A stretch of DNA of 7,475 nt from DATLFP01 sp035540955 (lineage in GTDB: Bacteria > Actinomycetota > Acidimicrobiia > Acidimicrobiales > CADCSY01): assembly GCA_035540955.1 (NCBI GenBank), contig DATLFP010000108.1, positions 1 to 7,475 on the forward strand, in the 5' to 3' direction. The position numbers and the translations under genes are program-made. Positions 1 through 6,567 of the stretch are shown in pieces (the first letter of the stretch is position 1; each line of letters opens with the position of its first letter). A model generated the notes under the pieces. It did no database searches. It saw only the letters and a program-made list of their open reading frames with translations, and was not told the DNA's origin.

Positions 1-83
1 GCCCCGAGCGCTTCGACGATCGTCTTGAGCTCGTCGCGCTCCTTGCGCTCCAGCACGGACCGTTCGAGGACGGGCTCGGCCAT
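1..83 (-). CDS. rho: Transcription termination factor Rho, N-terminal fragment (cut by window edge)
   Basis: Only the first 27 codons lie in the window. They start at an ATG (83-81) preceded by a good ribosome binding site, AAGAGG at 96-91, with 7 bases of spacing. The peptide begins MAEPVLERSVLERKERDELK and continues TIVEALG. An LxxKxRDELxxIxxALG pattern is typical of the small Rho_N helical domain that opens many actinobacterial Rho proteins. Rho is a hexameric RNA helicase that ends transcription; its ATPase motor would lie outside the window. Context supports the call, because in Mycobacterium rho directly follows the lysA-hom-thrC-thrB cluster and the same pathway genes lie upstream here. 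A gap of 153 bases separates it from the rhomboid gene, so it may have its own promoter. Another protein with a SAP/Rho_N-like start is possible, since no catalytic motif is visible. Confidence 0.7.
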   Translation of the reverse strand, partial: MAEPVLERSVLERKERDELKTIVEALG

Positions 84-181
84 GGGTGTACCTCTTCCGG
101 AGTCGAGAGCTCCGCGTCCCGCACGCGCAACGGCGCGGCTCTGGGAGCGGAGGAGAGGGATCGTCCCGCCGGGCCTCGAGA

Positions 182-198
182 GGGCCGGGGGACGGCCC
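182..198 (-). terminator. Possible hairpin terminator after the rhomboid gene
   Basis: A 6-bp perfect stem (GGGCCG 182-187 pairing with CGGCCC 193-198) closes a 5-base loop, about 39 bases past the rhomboid stop codon. There is no run of T after it on the minus strand, so it is not a classic intrinsic terminator. It could equally be structure in the rho leader, or chance pairing in GC-rich sequence. Confidence 0.25.
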
Positions 199-199
199 G

Positions 200-205
200 A
201 GTGTA
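200..205 (-). promoter_or_regulatory. Possible -10 element for rho
   Basis: Read on the minus strand this is TACACT, a match to the TANNNT -10 pattern used by housekeeping sigma factors in actinobacteria. It lies in the only sizeable gap upstream of the rho start and would give a leader of about 110 bases. No convincing -35 element is seen at the usual distance. A match this short can occur by chance, so this is a weak inference. Confidence 0.2.
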
Positions 206-236
206 CCGCGCCCCTCGTGGTGGCGCACCGGTCGGG

Positions 237-1073
237 TCAGGCCACGACCATGCCGGCGCCGAACAGGGCGAGCGCGAGCACCGCCACGGCCGCCGCTCCC
301 AGGGCGGGCTGGCGGTCGGTGCCGAGGACGATCGTGCCGGCGACGACGCCGATCGCCAGCCCGCCGAGGTGGCCGCCGATCGAGATGCCCCGGATGGCGA
401 AGGTGAGCACGAGGTTCATCACGAGGAGCATCCCGATGCCGGTCTGCATGATGTTGATGCCCCGGCTGCGCAGCGCGACGGCAGCGGCGCCCATGAGGCC
501 GAACACCGCCCCCGAGGCGCCGGCGGTCAGGGCGTTGGGCGACAGCAGGAGGGCGCCCACCGATCCGCCGAGCAGCGACGCCGCATACACGAGCCCGAAG
601 CGCACCCGGCCGAGCACCGGCTCGAGCAGCTGGCCGAGCTGGTAGAGGATGAGCATGTTGAACCCGACGTGGATCAGCCCGTAGTGGAGGAAGCCGGCGG
701 TGATCAGCCGGTACCACTCGCCGGCAGCCACGCTCGGTCCGAACAGCGCGTACTCCGACGCCAGCCGGTTGCCGCCGGCGACGTTGCCGCCGCTCAGGGA
801 GAAGACGAAGATCACGGCGTTCACGGCGACCAGCGAGGTGGTCACGACGATCTGCTGCCGGCCGGACCGCTGCACGTCGCGGAAGGTGCGGACCGGCGGC
901 GCGCCCTTCACGCACTCCGGGCACTGGAACCCGACGGGCGCGGTGATCATGCAGCGGTGGCAGATCGGACGGTCACAGCGGGTGCAGCGCACGCCCGCGG
1001 TCTCGTAGGGATGCCGGTAGCACCCCCACTCCTCCTCGGTCTCCTGCGGATCGTCCGGTGCGGCGTCGGTCAC
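237..1073 (-). CDS. Rhomboid family intramembrane serine protease with N-terminal B-box-like zinc finger
   Basis: The protein has 278 residues and starts at a GTG that overlaps the stop of the upstream gene by 4 bases (GTGA, 1073-1070). Residues 18-54 carry Cys18, His21, Cys30, Cys33, Cys38, Cys41, Cys51 and Cys54, a B-box-like pattern able to bind two zinc ions. A basic linker and the membrane domain follow, with hydrophobic stretches at about 75-93, 133-150, 158-178, 186-201, 212-227, 236-250 and 257-277. The rhomboid catalytic dyad is visible: Ser187 in GASGAVFGL and His235 in GGHLGG. The HxxxN motif of the second helix (His135, Asn139) is also present. Rhomboids cut transmembrane segments of other proteins within the membrane; the substrate here is unknown. 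Zinc-finger rhomboids of this shape are common in actinobacteria. The overlap suggests co-translation with the upstream threonine gene, but a role in that pathway is not implied. Confidence 0.92.
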   Translation of the reverse strand: MTDAAPDDPQETEEEWGCYRHPYETAGVRCTRCDRPICHRCMITAPVGFQCPECVKGAPPVRTFRDVQRSGRQQIVVTTSLVAVNAVIFVFSLSGGNVAGGNRLASEYALFGPSVAAGEWYRLITAGFLHYGLIHVGFNMLILYQLGQLLEPVLGRVRFGLVYAASLLGGSVGALLLSPNALTAGASGAVFGLMGAAAVALRSRGINIMQTGIGMLLVMNLVLTFAIRGISIGGHLGGLAIGVVAGTIVLGTDRQPALGAAAVAVLALALFGAGMVVA

Positions 1074-2227
1074 CGGCCCAGCAGCCGGCCCATCAGCGAG
1101 TGCCCGGCCACCGGCACCGCACCGGCGGTGGCGGGCTCGCTGTAGACGCCGCCGGGCCCGTCGACCGCGCTGTCGACGAGCAGCCACGGAACCGGGTCCA
1201 TCGTGTGCGTCTTCAGCGCCACCGGCGTCGGGTGGTCGGGCAGCAGCAGGAGCCGCCACGGGCCGAGGTCGTCGAGGGCGTCGACCAGCGGCGCGAGCAC
1301 GCGGCTGTCCCAGTTCTCGAGGGCGCGCACCTTCTCCTCGAGGTTGCCGGCGTGGCCGGCCTCGTCGCTCGCCTCGATGTGGATCAGGAAGAGGTCGAGA
1401 CCGTCCCGCAGGCCGGCGAGGGCGGCGTCGCGCTTGTTCTCGTAGCTGGTGTCGTACCACCCGGTGGCGCCCTCGACCTCGACGACCCGCATGTCGGTGA
1501 GCCGGCCGAGGCCGCGGATGAGGTCGACGGCGGTGCACAGGCCGGCGTCGACGCCGTGGGCGTCGCGGAAGGACGGCAGCGCCGGGCGGGCGCCCTGACC
1601 CCACAGCCAGATCTGGTTGGCGGCGACATCGCAGCCGCCGACGATCTCCCGCGACGCATCCATGAGCGCCTCCAGCTTCGGCGCCGCCGCGCCCGCGGGG
1701 AGGACCACCGGCTTGTCGGACAGGTCGTGGGGCGGTGTGCAGGTGGCGTCGGCCCACGAGCGGGGCGCCACCACGATGTGTCGGTACTGGAAGCCGGCGT
1801 GGAAGCGGACCTCGCTGCCGGCGCGACCGGCGCCGAGCTGCTCGTCGAGGGCGGCGATGACCTTGGCGGCGTCCTCGGTCGCCGGGTGGCCGCCGGCGAA
1901 GTCGACCATGGTGCCGTCGTCGCCGACGGTGACGAGGTTGCAGCGGAAGGCGACCTCGTCGGGTCCGAGCTCGATCCCGAGGGCGGCGGCCTCGATCGGG
2001 GCCCGGCCCGTGTGGTAGCGGGCGGGGTCGAAGCCGAGGATGCTCATGTTCCCGACGTCGCTGCCGGGCGGGAACCCTTCCGGGATCACCGCGGCGCGGC
2101 CGACCTCACCGCGAGCCGCCAACCGGGCGAGCGTCGGCATGGCGGCCGCCTCGAGCGGCGTGCGATCACCGAGCTCGGCGACCGGCTCGTCGGCGCAGCC
2201 GTCGGGTACGCACACCACGTACTTCAC
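1070..2227 (-). CDS. Archaeal-type cofactor-independent phosphoglycerate mutase homolog, predicted functional analog of homoserine kinase
   Basis: The protein has 385 residues and starts at GTG (2227) behind GGGAG at 2236-2232. It belongs to the alkaline phosphatase superfamily. Visible metal and catalytic residues are Asp9 in VPDGCADEP, Ser56 in PPGSDVGNMS (the phosphorylated serine position of this family), Asp288 and His292 in the EASDEAGHAG segment, Asp331-His332 in LLLPDHPTPV, and His376 near the C-terminus. The length fits the archaeal-type group rather than the roughly 510-residue bacterial GpmI. It lies 37 bases after thrC and 121 bases further on from no other thr gene: hom and thrC precede it, and it takes the slot where actinobacteria normally carry thrB. 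No GHMP kinase is present. Members of this group near thr genes have been annotated as predicted homoserine kinase analogs, so I infer homoserine to O-phosphohomoserine conversion. The phosphate donor cannot be read from sequence. A glycolytic mutase role is the alternative. Confidence 0.85.
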   Translation of the reverse strand: MKYVVCVPDGCADEPVAELGDRTPLEAAAMPTLARLAARGEVGRAAVIPEGFPPGSDVGNMSILGFDPARYHTGRAPIEAAALGIELGPDEVAFRCNLVTVGDDGTMVDFAGGHPATEDAAKVIAALDEQLGAGRAGSEVRFHAGFQYRHIVVAPRSWADATCTPPHDLSDKPVVLPAGAAAPKLEALMDASREIVGGCDVAANQIWLWGQGARPALPSFRDAHGVDAGLCTAVDLIRGLGRLTDMRVVEVEGATGWYDTSYENKRDAALAGLRDGLDLFLIHIEASDEAGHAGNLEEKVRALENWDSRVLAPLVDALDDLGPWRLLLLPDHPTPVALKTHTMDPVPWLLVDSAVDGPGGVYSEPATAGAVPVAGHSLMGRLLGR

Positions 2228-2264
2228 AGCACTCCCGTGCCGGGGGGCCGGCTTCGCCGCGACT

Positions 2265-3656
2265 TCATGACGGGATCACGCTATCGATGTAGCCCTGGAC
2301 CGCCTGCAGGTCGTTGGGGAGCGTGACGCACCGCTCCTCGCGGTCGAACAGGTCGGCGAGATGCTCCGGCAGCTCGGGCCGGTCGCCGATGGCCTGCTCG
2401 ACGGCGTCGGGGAACTTCGCCGGATGGGCGGTCGCCACGCACACGATCGGCACCGATGGGTCTCGATGGCGCAGCGCGGCGGCCCCGAGCCCCACGGCGG
2501 TGTGCGGGTCGACGACGACGTCGGACCGCCGGTAGGTCGCCGCGATGATGCGCTGCACGGCCGCGTCGTCGATGCGGGCCCCGGTGAACACCTCGCGCAT
2601 CGGTCCGAGGACGTCGCCGAGGTCGATGCGGCCCTCCTCGCGGAACCGCTCCATCCGGGAGGCGACCTCCTCGCCGTCGCGCCCGACGAGCTCGAAGAGC
2701 AGCCGCTCGAAGTTGCTCGACACCTGGATGTCCATCGCCGGGCTGGTCGTGGCCACGACGTCGTGCATCTCCATCACGCCGGTGTCGAGGAACCGCGTGA
2801 GGATGTCGTTCTCGTTGCTGCCGATCACCAGCGACGCGATGGGCACGCCCATCTGGCGGGCGACCCATGCCGCGAAGACGTTGCCGAAGTTGCCGGTCGG
2901 CACCGCGAACGCCACCGGCGTGTCGGGCGCCCCGAGCACGGCGGCGGTGCGCACGTAGTACACGACCTGGGCCAGGATCCGGCCCCAGTTGATCGAGTTG
3001 ACCGCCGAGAGGCGGTGCCGGTCACGGAACCCGAGGTCGGCGAACATCGCCTTCACGAGATCCTGGCAGTCGTCGAAGGTGCCCTCGATGGCGATGTTGT
3101 GGATGTTCGGCGACAGCACCGACGTCATCTGCCGTCGCTGCACCTCGGAGACGCGTCCGTCGGGGTGGAGCATGAACACGTCGAGCGTCTCGCGATCGCG
3201 GCACGCCTCGATCGCCGCCGAGCCGGTGTCACCCGACGTGGCGCCCACGATCGTGAGGTGCTCGCCTCGCTTGCGCAGCTCGTGCTCGAACAGCTGGCCG
3301 ACGAGCTGGAGGGCGACGTCCTTGAACGACAAGGTCGGCCCGTGGAAGAGCTCGAGGAGCCAGACGCCGCCGCCGATCGGCCGCACCGGGCACACGTCGG
3401 GATGGGAGAAGGTCGAGTAGGCGTCGAACACCATCGACTCGAACTCGCCGCGGTCGATCGCACCCTCCACGTAGGGCCACATGACCTCGACGGCCACCGC
3501 GTCGTAGGGCCGCTTGGCGAAGCGTCGCACCTGGTCGGGATCGAGCTGCGGCCACGTCTCGGGCACGTAGAGGCCACCGTCCCGGGCCAAGCCCGTGAGG
3601 AGCACGTCGTCGAAGGAGAGGACCGGCGCCGACCCCCTCGTCGACACGTATCGCAT
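2265..3656 (-). CDS. thrC: Threonine synthase (PLP-dependent, long type)
   Basis: ThrC converts O-phosphohomoserine to threonine in the cytoplasm. The 463-residue protein starts at ATG 3656, only 2 bases after the hom stop codon, which suggests coupled translation. Residues 1-85 form the N-terminal threonine synthase domain (motif LARDGGLYVP at 23-32). The PLP lysine is Lys112 in HGPTLSFKDVALQ. The glycine/serine-rich loop GATSGDTGSAA at 138-148 and a later VPTGNFGNVFAAW segment contact the cofactor phosphate and the active site. Length and motifs match the long type found in E. coli, yeast and Corynebacterium, not the roughly 360-residue type of Mycobacterium. The reading frame stays open upstream into hom, but no family similarity exists there, so the ATG start is preferred. 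Its substrate would be made by the next gene in the operon. Confidence 0.96.
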   Translation of the reverse strand: MRYVSTRGSAPVLSFDDVLLTGLARDGGLYVPETWPQLDPDQVRRFAKRPYDAVAVEVMWPYVEGAIDRGEFESMVFDAYSTFSHPDVCPVRPIGGGVWLLELFHGPTLSFKDVALQLVGQLFEHELRKRGEHLTIVGATSGDTGSAAIEACRDRETLDVFMLHPDGRVSEVQRRQMTSVLSPNIHNIAIEGTFDDCQDLVKAMFADLGFRDRHRLSAVNSINWGRILAQVVYYVRTAAVLGAPDTPVAFAVPTGNFGNVFAAWVARQMGVPIASLVIGSNENDILTRFLDTGVMEMHDVVATTSPAMDIQVSSNFERLLFELVGRDGEEVASRMERFREEGRIDLGDVLGPMREVFTGARIDDAAVQRIIAATYRRSDVVVDPHTAVGLGAAALRHRDPSVPIVCVATAHPAKFPDAVEQAIGDRPELPEHLADLFDREERCVTLPNDLQAVQGYIDSVIPS

Positions 3657-3658
3657 CC

Positions 3659-4948
3659 CTACTCGCCGACGACGCGCAGCACGCTGGTGACGGCCCGCAC
3701 GACGTCGAGCTGGCGCAGGTCGTGCAACGTGGCCTGCACCGACGCCTCGGCGGCGTCGTGGGTGATGAACACGATGCGGGCGTCGTCGCCGAGGCCCTCC
3801 TGCTCCATCGACCGGATGGACACGTCGTGGTCGGCGAACACGCCGGAGACGGCGTGGAGCACGCCGGGACGGTCGGCCACCTCGATGTTCAGGTAGTACT
3901 CCGAGCGCACCTCGTCGATGGGCCGGATGGTCGCCCGCGGCAGCGCACCGACCGACGCGTGCGCACCGCGACGCAGGTTGACGGCGGCGTCGATGAGGTC
4001 GCCGAGCACCGCACTCCCCGTCGGTGCTCCGCCGGCACCACGCCCGTAGAACATCAGCTGGCCCACGGACGTGCCCTCGACGAACACGGCGTTGAAGCTC
4101 TCCCGCACCGCCGCCAGCGGGTGGGCCTTGGGGAGCATGGCGGGGTGGACGCGGACCGCGATCCGGCCGTCGTCGCCCTGGTCGGCGATGGCGAGGAGCT
4201 TCACCTCGTAGCCGAGACGGTGGGCGAAGGCGATGTCGTCGACGGTGACCCCGGAGATGCCCTCGTGGTACACGTCGCCGGCGACCACGGCGCTGCCGAA
4301 GGCGATGCTGGCGAGGATCGCCGCCTTGGCCCCGGCGTCGTAGCCCTCGACGTCGGCGGTCGGATCGCGCTCGGCGTACCCGAGGCTCTGGGCCTCGGCG
4401 AGCGCGTCGGCGTAGGCCGCGCCCTCCTCGCTCATGCGGGTGAGGATGTAGTTGGTCGTGCCGTTCACGATCCCCATGATCCGCAGGATCCGCTCCCCCA
4501 CCAGCGACTCCCGCAGCGGGCGGATGATGGGGATGCCCCCACCCACCGCCGCCTCGAACAGCAGGTCGCGGCCGGCGGCGTCGGCGGCCGCGAACAGCTC
4601 GGCCCCGACGTTGGCCAGCAGCTCCTTGTTGGCGGTGACGACGGGCTTGCCGTTCTTCAGCGCGTCGAGCACGAGGGTGCGGGCCGGCTCGATGCCGCCG
4701 ATCATCTCGACGACGACGTCGACGGCGGGGTCGTGCACGACGGCGGCGGCGTCGTTGGTGAGCACGCCGTCGGCCAGCTCGACCGGCCGCTCCTTGGCCA
4801 CGTTGCGCACCGCCACCCTCGCCACCTCGAGCCGCAGCCCGGTGCGGGCCTCGATGGTGTCGGCCTCGGCCGTGAGCTGGCCGACGAGGGCGGCGCCGAC
4901 GTTGCCGCAGCCGAGGACACCGACGCGCACGGGGCTGGCACTGCTCAC
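3659..4948 (-). CDS. hom: Homoserine dehydrogenase with C-terminal ACT domain
   Basis: Hom reduces aspartate semialdehyde to homoserine, the branch leading to threonine and methionine. The chosen GTG start gives 429 residues and places the Rossmann motif GVLGCGNVG at residues 10-18, as expected. Further motifs are TANKELL with Lys108, the MGIVNGTTNYIL block at 158-169, and GYAERDPTADVEGYDAGAKA at 190-209. The last block holds the conserved Asp199, Asp204 and catalytic Lys208. Residues 350-429 form an ACT domain (NIEVADRPGVLHAVSGVFAD), the usual site of allosteric feedback, typically by threonine. The frame extends 25 codons further to a TTG inside an inverted repeat, but that stretch shows no homology. 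No clear Shine-Dalgarno precedes the GTG. The gene is followed after 2 bases by thrC and is separated from the upstream gene by 90 bases containing the inverted repeat. Confidence 0.96.
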   Translation of the reverse strand: MSSASPVRVGVLGCGNVGAALVGQLTAEADTIEARTGLRLEVARVAVRNVAKERPVELADGVLTNDAAAVVHDPAVDVVVEMIGGIEPARTLVLDALKNGKPVVTANKELLANVGAELFAAADAAGRDLLFEAAVGGGIPIIRPLRESLVGERILRIMGIVNGTTNYILTRMSEEGAAYADALAEAQSLGYAERDPTADVEGYDAGAKAAILASIAFGSAVVAGDVYHEGISGVTVDDIAFAHRLGYEVKLLAIADQGDDGRIAVRVHPAMLPKAHPLAAVRESFNAVFVEGTSVGQLMFYGRGAGGAPTGSAVLGDLIDAAVNLRRGAHASVGALPRATIRPIDEVRSEYYLNIEVADRPGVLHAVSGVFADHDVSIRSMEQEGLGDDARIVFITHDAAEASVQATLHDLRQLDVVRAVTSVLRVVGE

Positions 4949-4956
4949 GGGGCGCC

Positions 4957-4962
4957 ACGGTA
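4957..4962 (-). promoter_or_regulatory. Possible -10 element for hom
   Basis: TACCGT on the minus strand fits TANNNT and would start transcription about 2 bases before the hom GTG, giving a nearly leaderless mRNA. That would explain the missing Shine-Dalgarno and fits a hom promoter just downstream of the inverted repeat. No -35 match was found and chance is a real alternative. Confidence 0.2.
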
Positions 4963-4981
4963 CCGGCCGCGCCGATCCCTT

Positions 4982-5024
4982 CTTGCGTAGATCCGTGCCG
5001 GGGGCCGGCACGGATCGACGCAAG
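4982..5024 (-). terminator. 43-base near-perfect inverted repeat between the lysA unit and hom
   Basis: Two 20-base arms (4982-5001 and 5005-5024) pair with a single mismatch (A4989 against G5017) around a 3-base GGG spacer. Each arm carries the 12-base core CCGGCACGGATC or its complement. The repeat begins 14 bases after the stop of the small membrane gene and ends 33 bases before the hom start. As RNA it would form a very stable hairpin. It has no T-run on either side, so it would be a U-less actinobacterial-type terminator, an mRNA end stabiliser, an attenuator for hom, or a DNA-level operator. Its position favours termination of the lysA unit. Confidence 0.6.
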
Positions 5025-5038
5025 TAGCGGTGCGGTCG

Positions 5039-5299
5039 TCAGTCGGGGCGACGGCGGGTCTCCTCGATGGCTTGCTGGACCCGGCGGCGCTTGGCCTCGG
5101 CCTCCGCCCGTCGGTCCGGCGTGAGGCGGAAGGTCTCGTTGTGCCGGGCGCCACCCCAGGCGAGGACGAGGAGGATGGCGGCGACACCGGCGCCGACCAG
5201 CACGGCGGCGACGGCGCTGGCGGTGAGCGACCAGAGGAGCCAGCCGAGCAGGGCGCCGCACAGGACCCCGACACCGCCGACGAAGACCCACCGCCTCAT
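5039..5299 (-). CDS. Small two-helix membrane protein of unknown function
   Basis: The protein has 86 residues; its ATG overlaps the lysA stop by 4 bases (ATGA, 5299-5296), so translation is probably coupled to lysA. Two hydrophobic segments are clear, about residues 5-25 (VFVGGVGVLCGALLGWLLWSL) and 28-50, joined by a very short turn. The remaining 36 residues are strongly charged (RRAEAEAKRRRVQQAIEETRRR) and likely helical, and by the positive-inside rule they face the cytoplasm. I do not recognise a family and no catalytic motif is visible. Codon use matches the neighbours, which argues that it is a real gene. A link to lysine or threonine synthesis is suggested only by position. It is followed by the inverted repeat. 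Confidence 0.75.
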   Translation of the reverse strand: MRRWVFVGGVGVLCGALLGWLLWSLTASAVAAVLVGAGVAAILLVLAWGGARHNETFRLTPDRRAEAEAKRRRVQQAIEETRRRPD

Positions 5300-6567
5300 G
5301 TGTCGAGGCGCAGGAGGTCGTCGAGGGTCTCCCGGCGCACGACCACCCGGGCCTCACCGTCACGGACGAAGAGGACCGGCGGGCGAGGCACCTTGTTGTA
5401 GTTCGACGCCATCGAGTGGCCGTACGCGCCGGTCACCGGCGTCGCCACCAGCTCTCCGACCGCGAGCGCCGCCGGCAGGTGGGCGTCGCGCACGAGCACA
5501 TCACCCGACTCGCAGTGCTTGCCGACGATCGTCGCGAGCACCGGTCGGTCCCGATCCGCGTACGCCGGCATGAAGGCCTCGTACCCGCTGTCGTAGAGGA
5601 CGGGCCGGGGGTTGTCGCTCATCCCGCCGTCGACCGAGACGTACGTGCGGATGCCGGGCAGGTCCTTCACGGTGCCCACCGTGTAGACGGTGATGGCGGC
5701 CGCCGCCGCGATCGATCGTCCGGGCTCGACGTGGAGCTCGGCCTCCACGCCCTCCGACCGGAGCGCCTGGCTGAGCACGCCCGCCCACTCCGCGAAGCTC
5801 GGCGTCTCCTCACCCTCGATGTAGGCCACCCCGAGCCCTCCGCCGAGCGAGAGCTCGGGTAGGCCCGCGGTCCGCACGAACGGGGCAAGTCGCTCGATGG
5901 CCCGCTCGAAGCCCGACAGCAGGAAGATGTTGCTCCCGATGTGCGCGTGGATCCCGACGAGCTCGACGTGCGGGGACGCCGCCGCTCGCCTGAGCGCCGA
6001 CTCGGCGGCACCGCTGGCGAGCCCGAACCCGAACTTCGTGTCGTCCTGGCCCGTCATCACGTATTCGTGGGTGTGGGCCTCGACGCCCGGTGTCACCCGC
6101 AGCAGCACGCGCGGCCGCGGCGAGCCGGCCGCCACGAGGGTCTCGATGCGGTCGAGCTCGTGCTCGGAGTCGACGACGAGGCGGCCGACGCCCGCATCGA
6201 GGGCGGTCCGGAGCTCGGCAACCGACTTGTTGTTCCCGTGGAGGACGAGCCGGTGGGCCGGCACCCCCGCAGCCAAGGCGACGTGGAGCTCGCCTCCGGT
6301 CGACACGTCGATGCCCAGTCCCTCCTCGTGCACGAGCGCGGCCATGGCCCGGCACAGGAACGCCTTGCTGGCGTAGGTGACGTTCCCCGCGAACGCGGCC
6401 ACCGCCTCCCGGCATCGCTCGCGCAGGTGGACCTCGTCGTAGACGAACAGCGGGGTGCCATGCTCGCGTGCGAGGTCCACGATGTCGCAGCCACCAACGC
6501 TCACCCGGCCGTCGTCGGCGACCCGGGCGGTGAGCGGGAGCAGGTGCCGGGGAAGCGGCCCTGCCAT
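5296..6567 (-). CDS. lysA: Diaminopimelate decarboxylase
   Basis: LysA decarboxylates meso-diaminopimelate to lysine, the last step of the lysine pathway. The 423-residue protein is a full-length fold-type III PLP enzyme. Lys68 in TYASKAF is the Schiff-base lysine. HAHIGSN (207-213), the glycine loop GGGLG (242-246) and EPGRSI (281-286) hold the cofactor phosphate. DGGMSDNPRP (313-322) and Cys352 in KHCESGD complete the active site, with Cys352 contributed across the dimer interface. The start is ATG 6567; its A is also the last base of the stop codon of the upstream regulator gene (TAATG), so re-initiation is likely. It overlaps the next gene by 4 bases. In Mycobacterium lysA also heads the lysA-hom-thrC cluster, but there it follows argS rather than a response regulator. 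The frame extends further upstream, though only as the out-of-frame shadow of the regulator. Confidence 0.97.
   Translation of the reverse strand: MAGPLPRHLLPLTARVADDGRVSVGGCDIVDLAREHGTPLFVYDEVHLRERCREAVAAFAGNVTYASKAFLCRAMAALVHEEGLGIDVSTGGELHVALAAGVPAHRLVLHGNNKSVAELRTALDAGVGRLVVDSEHELDRIETLVAAGSPRPRVLLRVTPGVEAHTHEYVMTGQDDTKFGFGLASGAAESALRRAAASPHVELVGIHAHIGSNIFLLSGFERAIERLAPFVRTAGLPELSLGGGLGVAYIEGEETPSFAEWAGVLSQALRSEGVEAELHVEPGRSIAAAAAITVYTVGTVKDLPGIRTYVSVDGGMSDNPRPVLYDSGYEAFMPAYADRDRPVLATIVGKHCESGDVLVRDAHLPAALAVGELVATPVTGAYGHSMASNYNKVPRPPVLFVRDGEARVVVRRETLDDLLRLDT

Noticed and set aside
237..1757. A 506-codon minus-strand frame suggesting a longer rhomboid protein
   Set aside because: Residues before the GTG at 1073 are a shifted reading of the mutase-like gene; the zinc finger and rhomboid domains are complete without them.
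1070..2227. Reading the mutase-like gene simply as the glycolytic phosphoglycerate mutase
   Set aside because: Possible by fold, but placement directly after hom and thrC in the thrB slot, with no other homoserine kinase nearby, favours the homoserine kinase analog; kept as the alternative.
201..4990. Long plus-strand open frames (for example 1058-2326, 2361-3896 and 3722-4990) opposite the operon
   Set aside because: They lie antisense to genes with clear family motifs, have compositions rich in Arg, Gly, Val, Asp and His typical of GC-rich shadow frames, and show no recognisable domain.
4949..5023. A 25-codon N-terminal extension of Hom starting at TTG 5023
   Set aside because: It begins inside the inverted repeat, lacks homology to Hom, and the Rossmann motif is properly placed with the GTG at 4948.
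4949..5038. A T-box or amino-acid riboswitch ahead of hom
   Set aside because: The gap is 90 bases and almost half is the inverted repeat; none of the conserved T-box or lysine riboswitch elements can be seen.
2265..5363. A 1032-codon minus-strand frame that could suggest a large fusion protein ending in ThrC
   Set aside because: The part upstream of 3656 is an arginine-rich out-of-frame reading of hom and its upstream region; only the ThrC part has family motifs and it has its own ATG.
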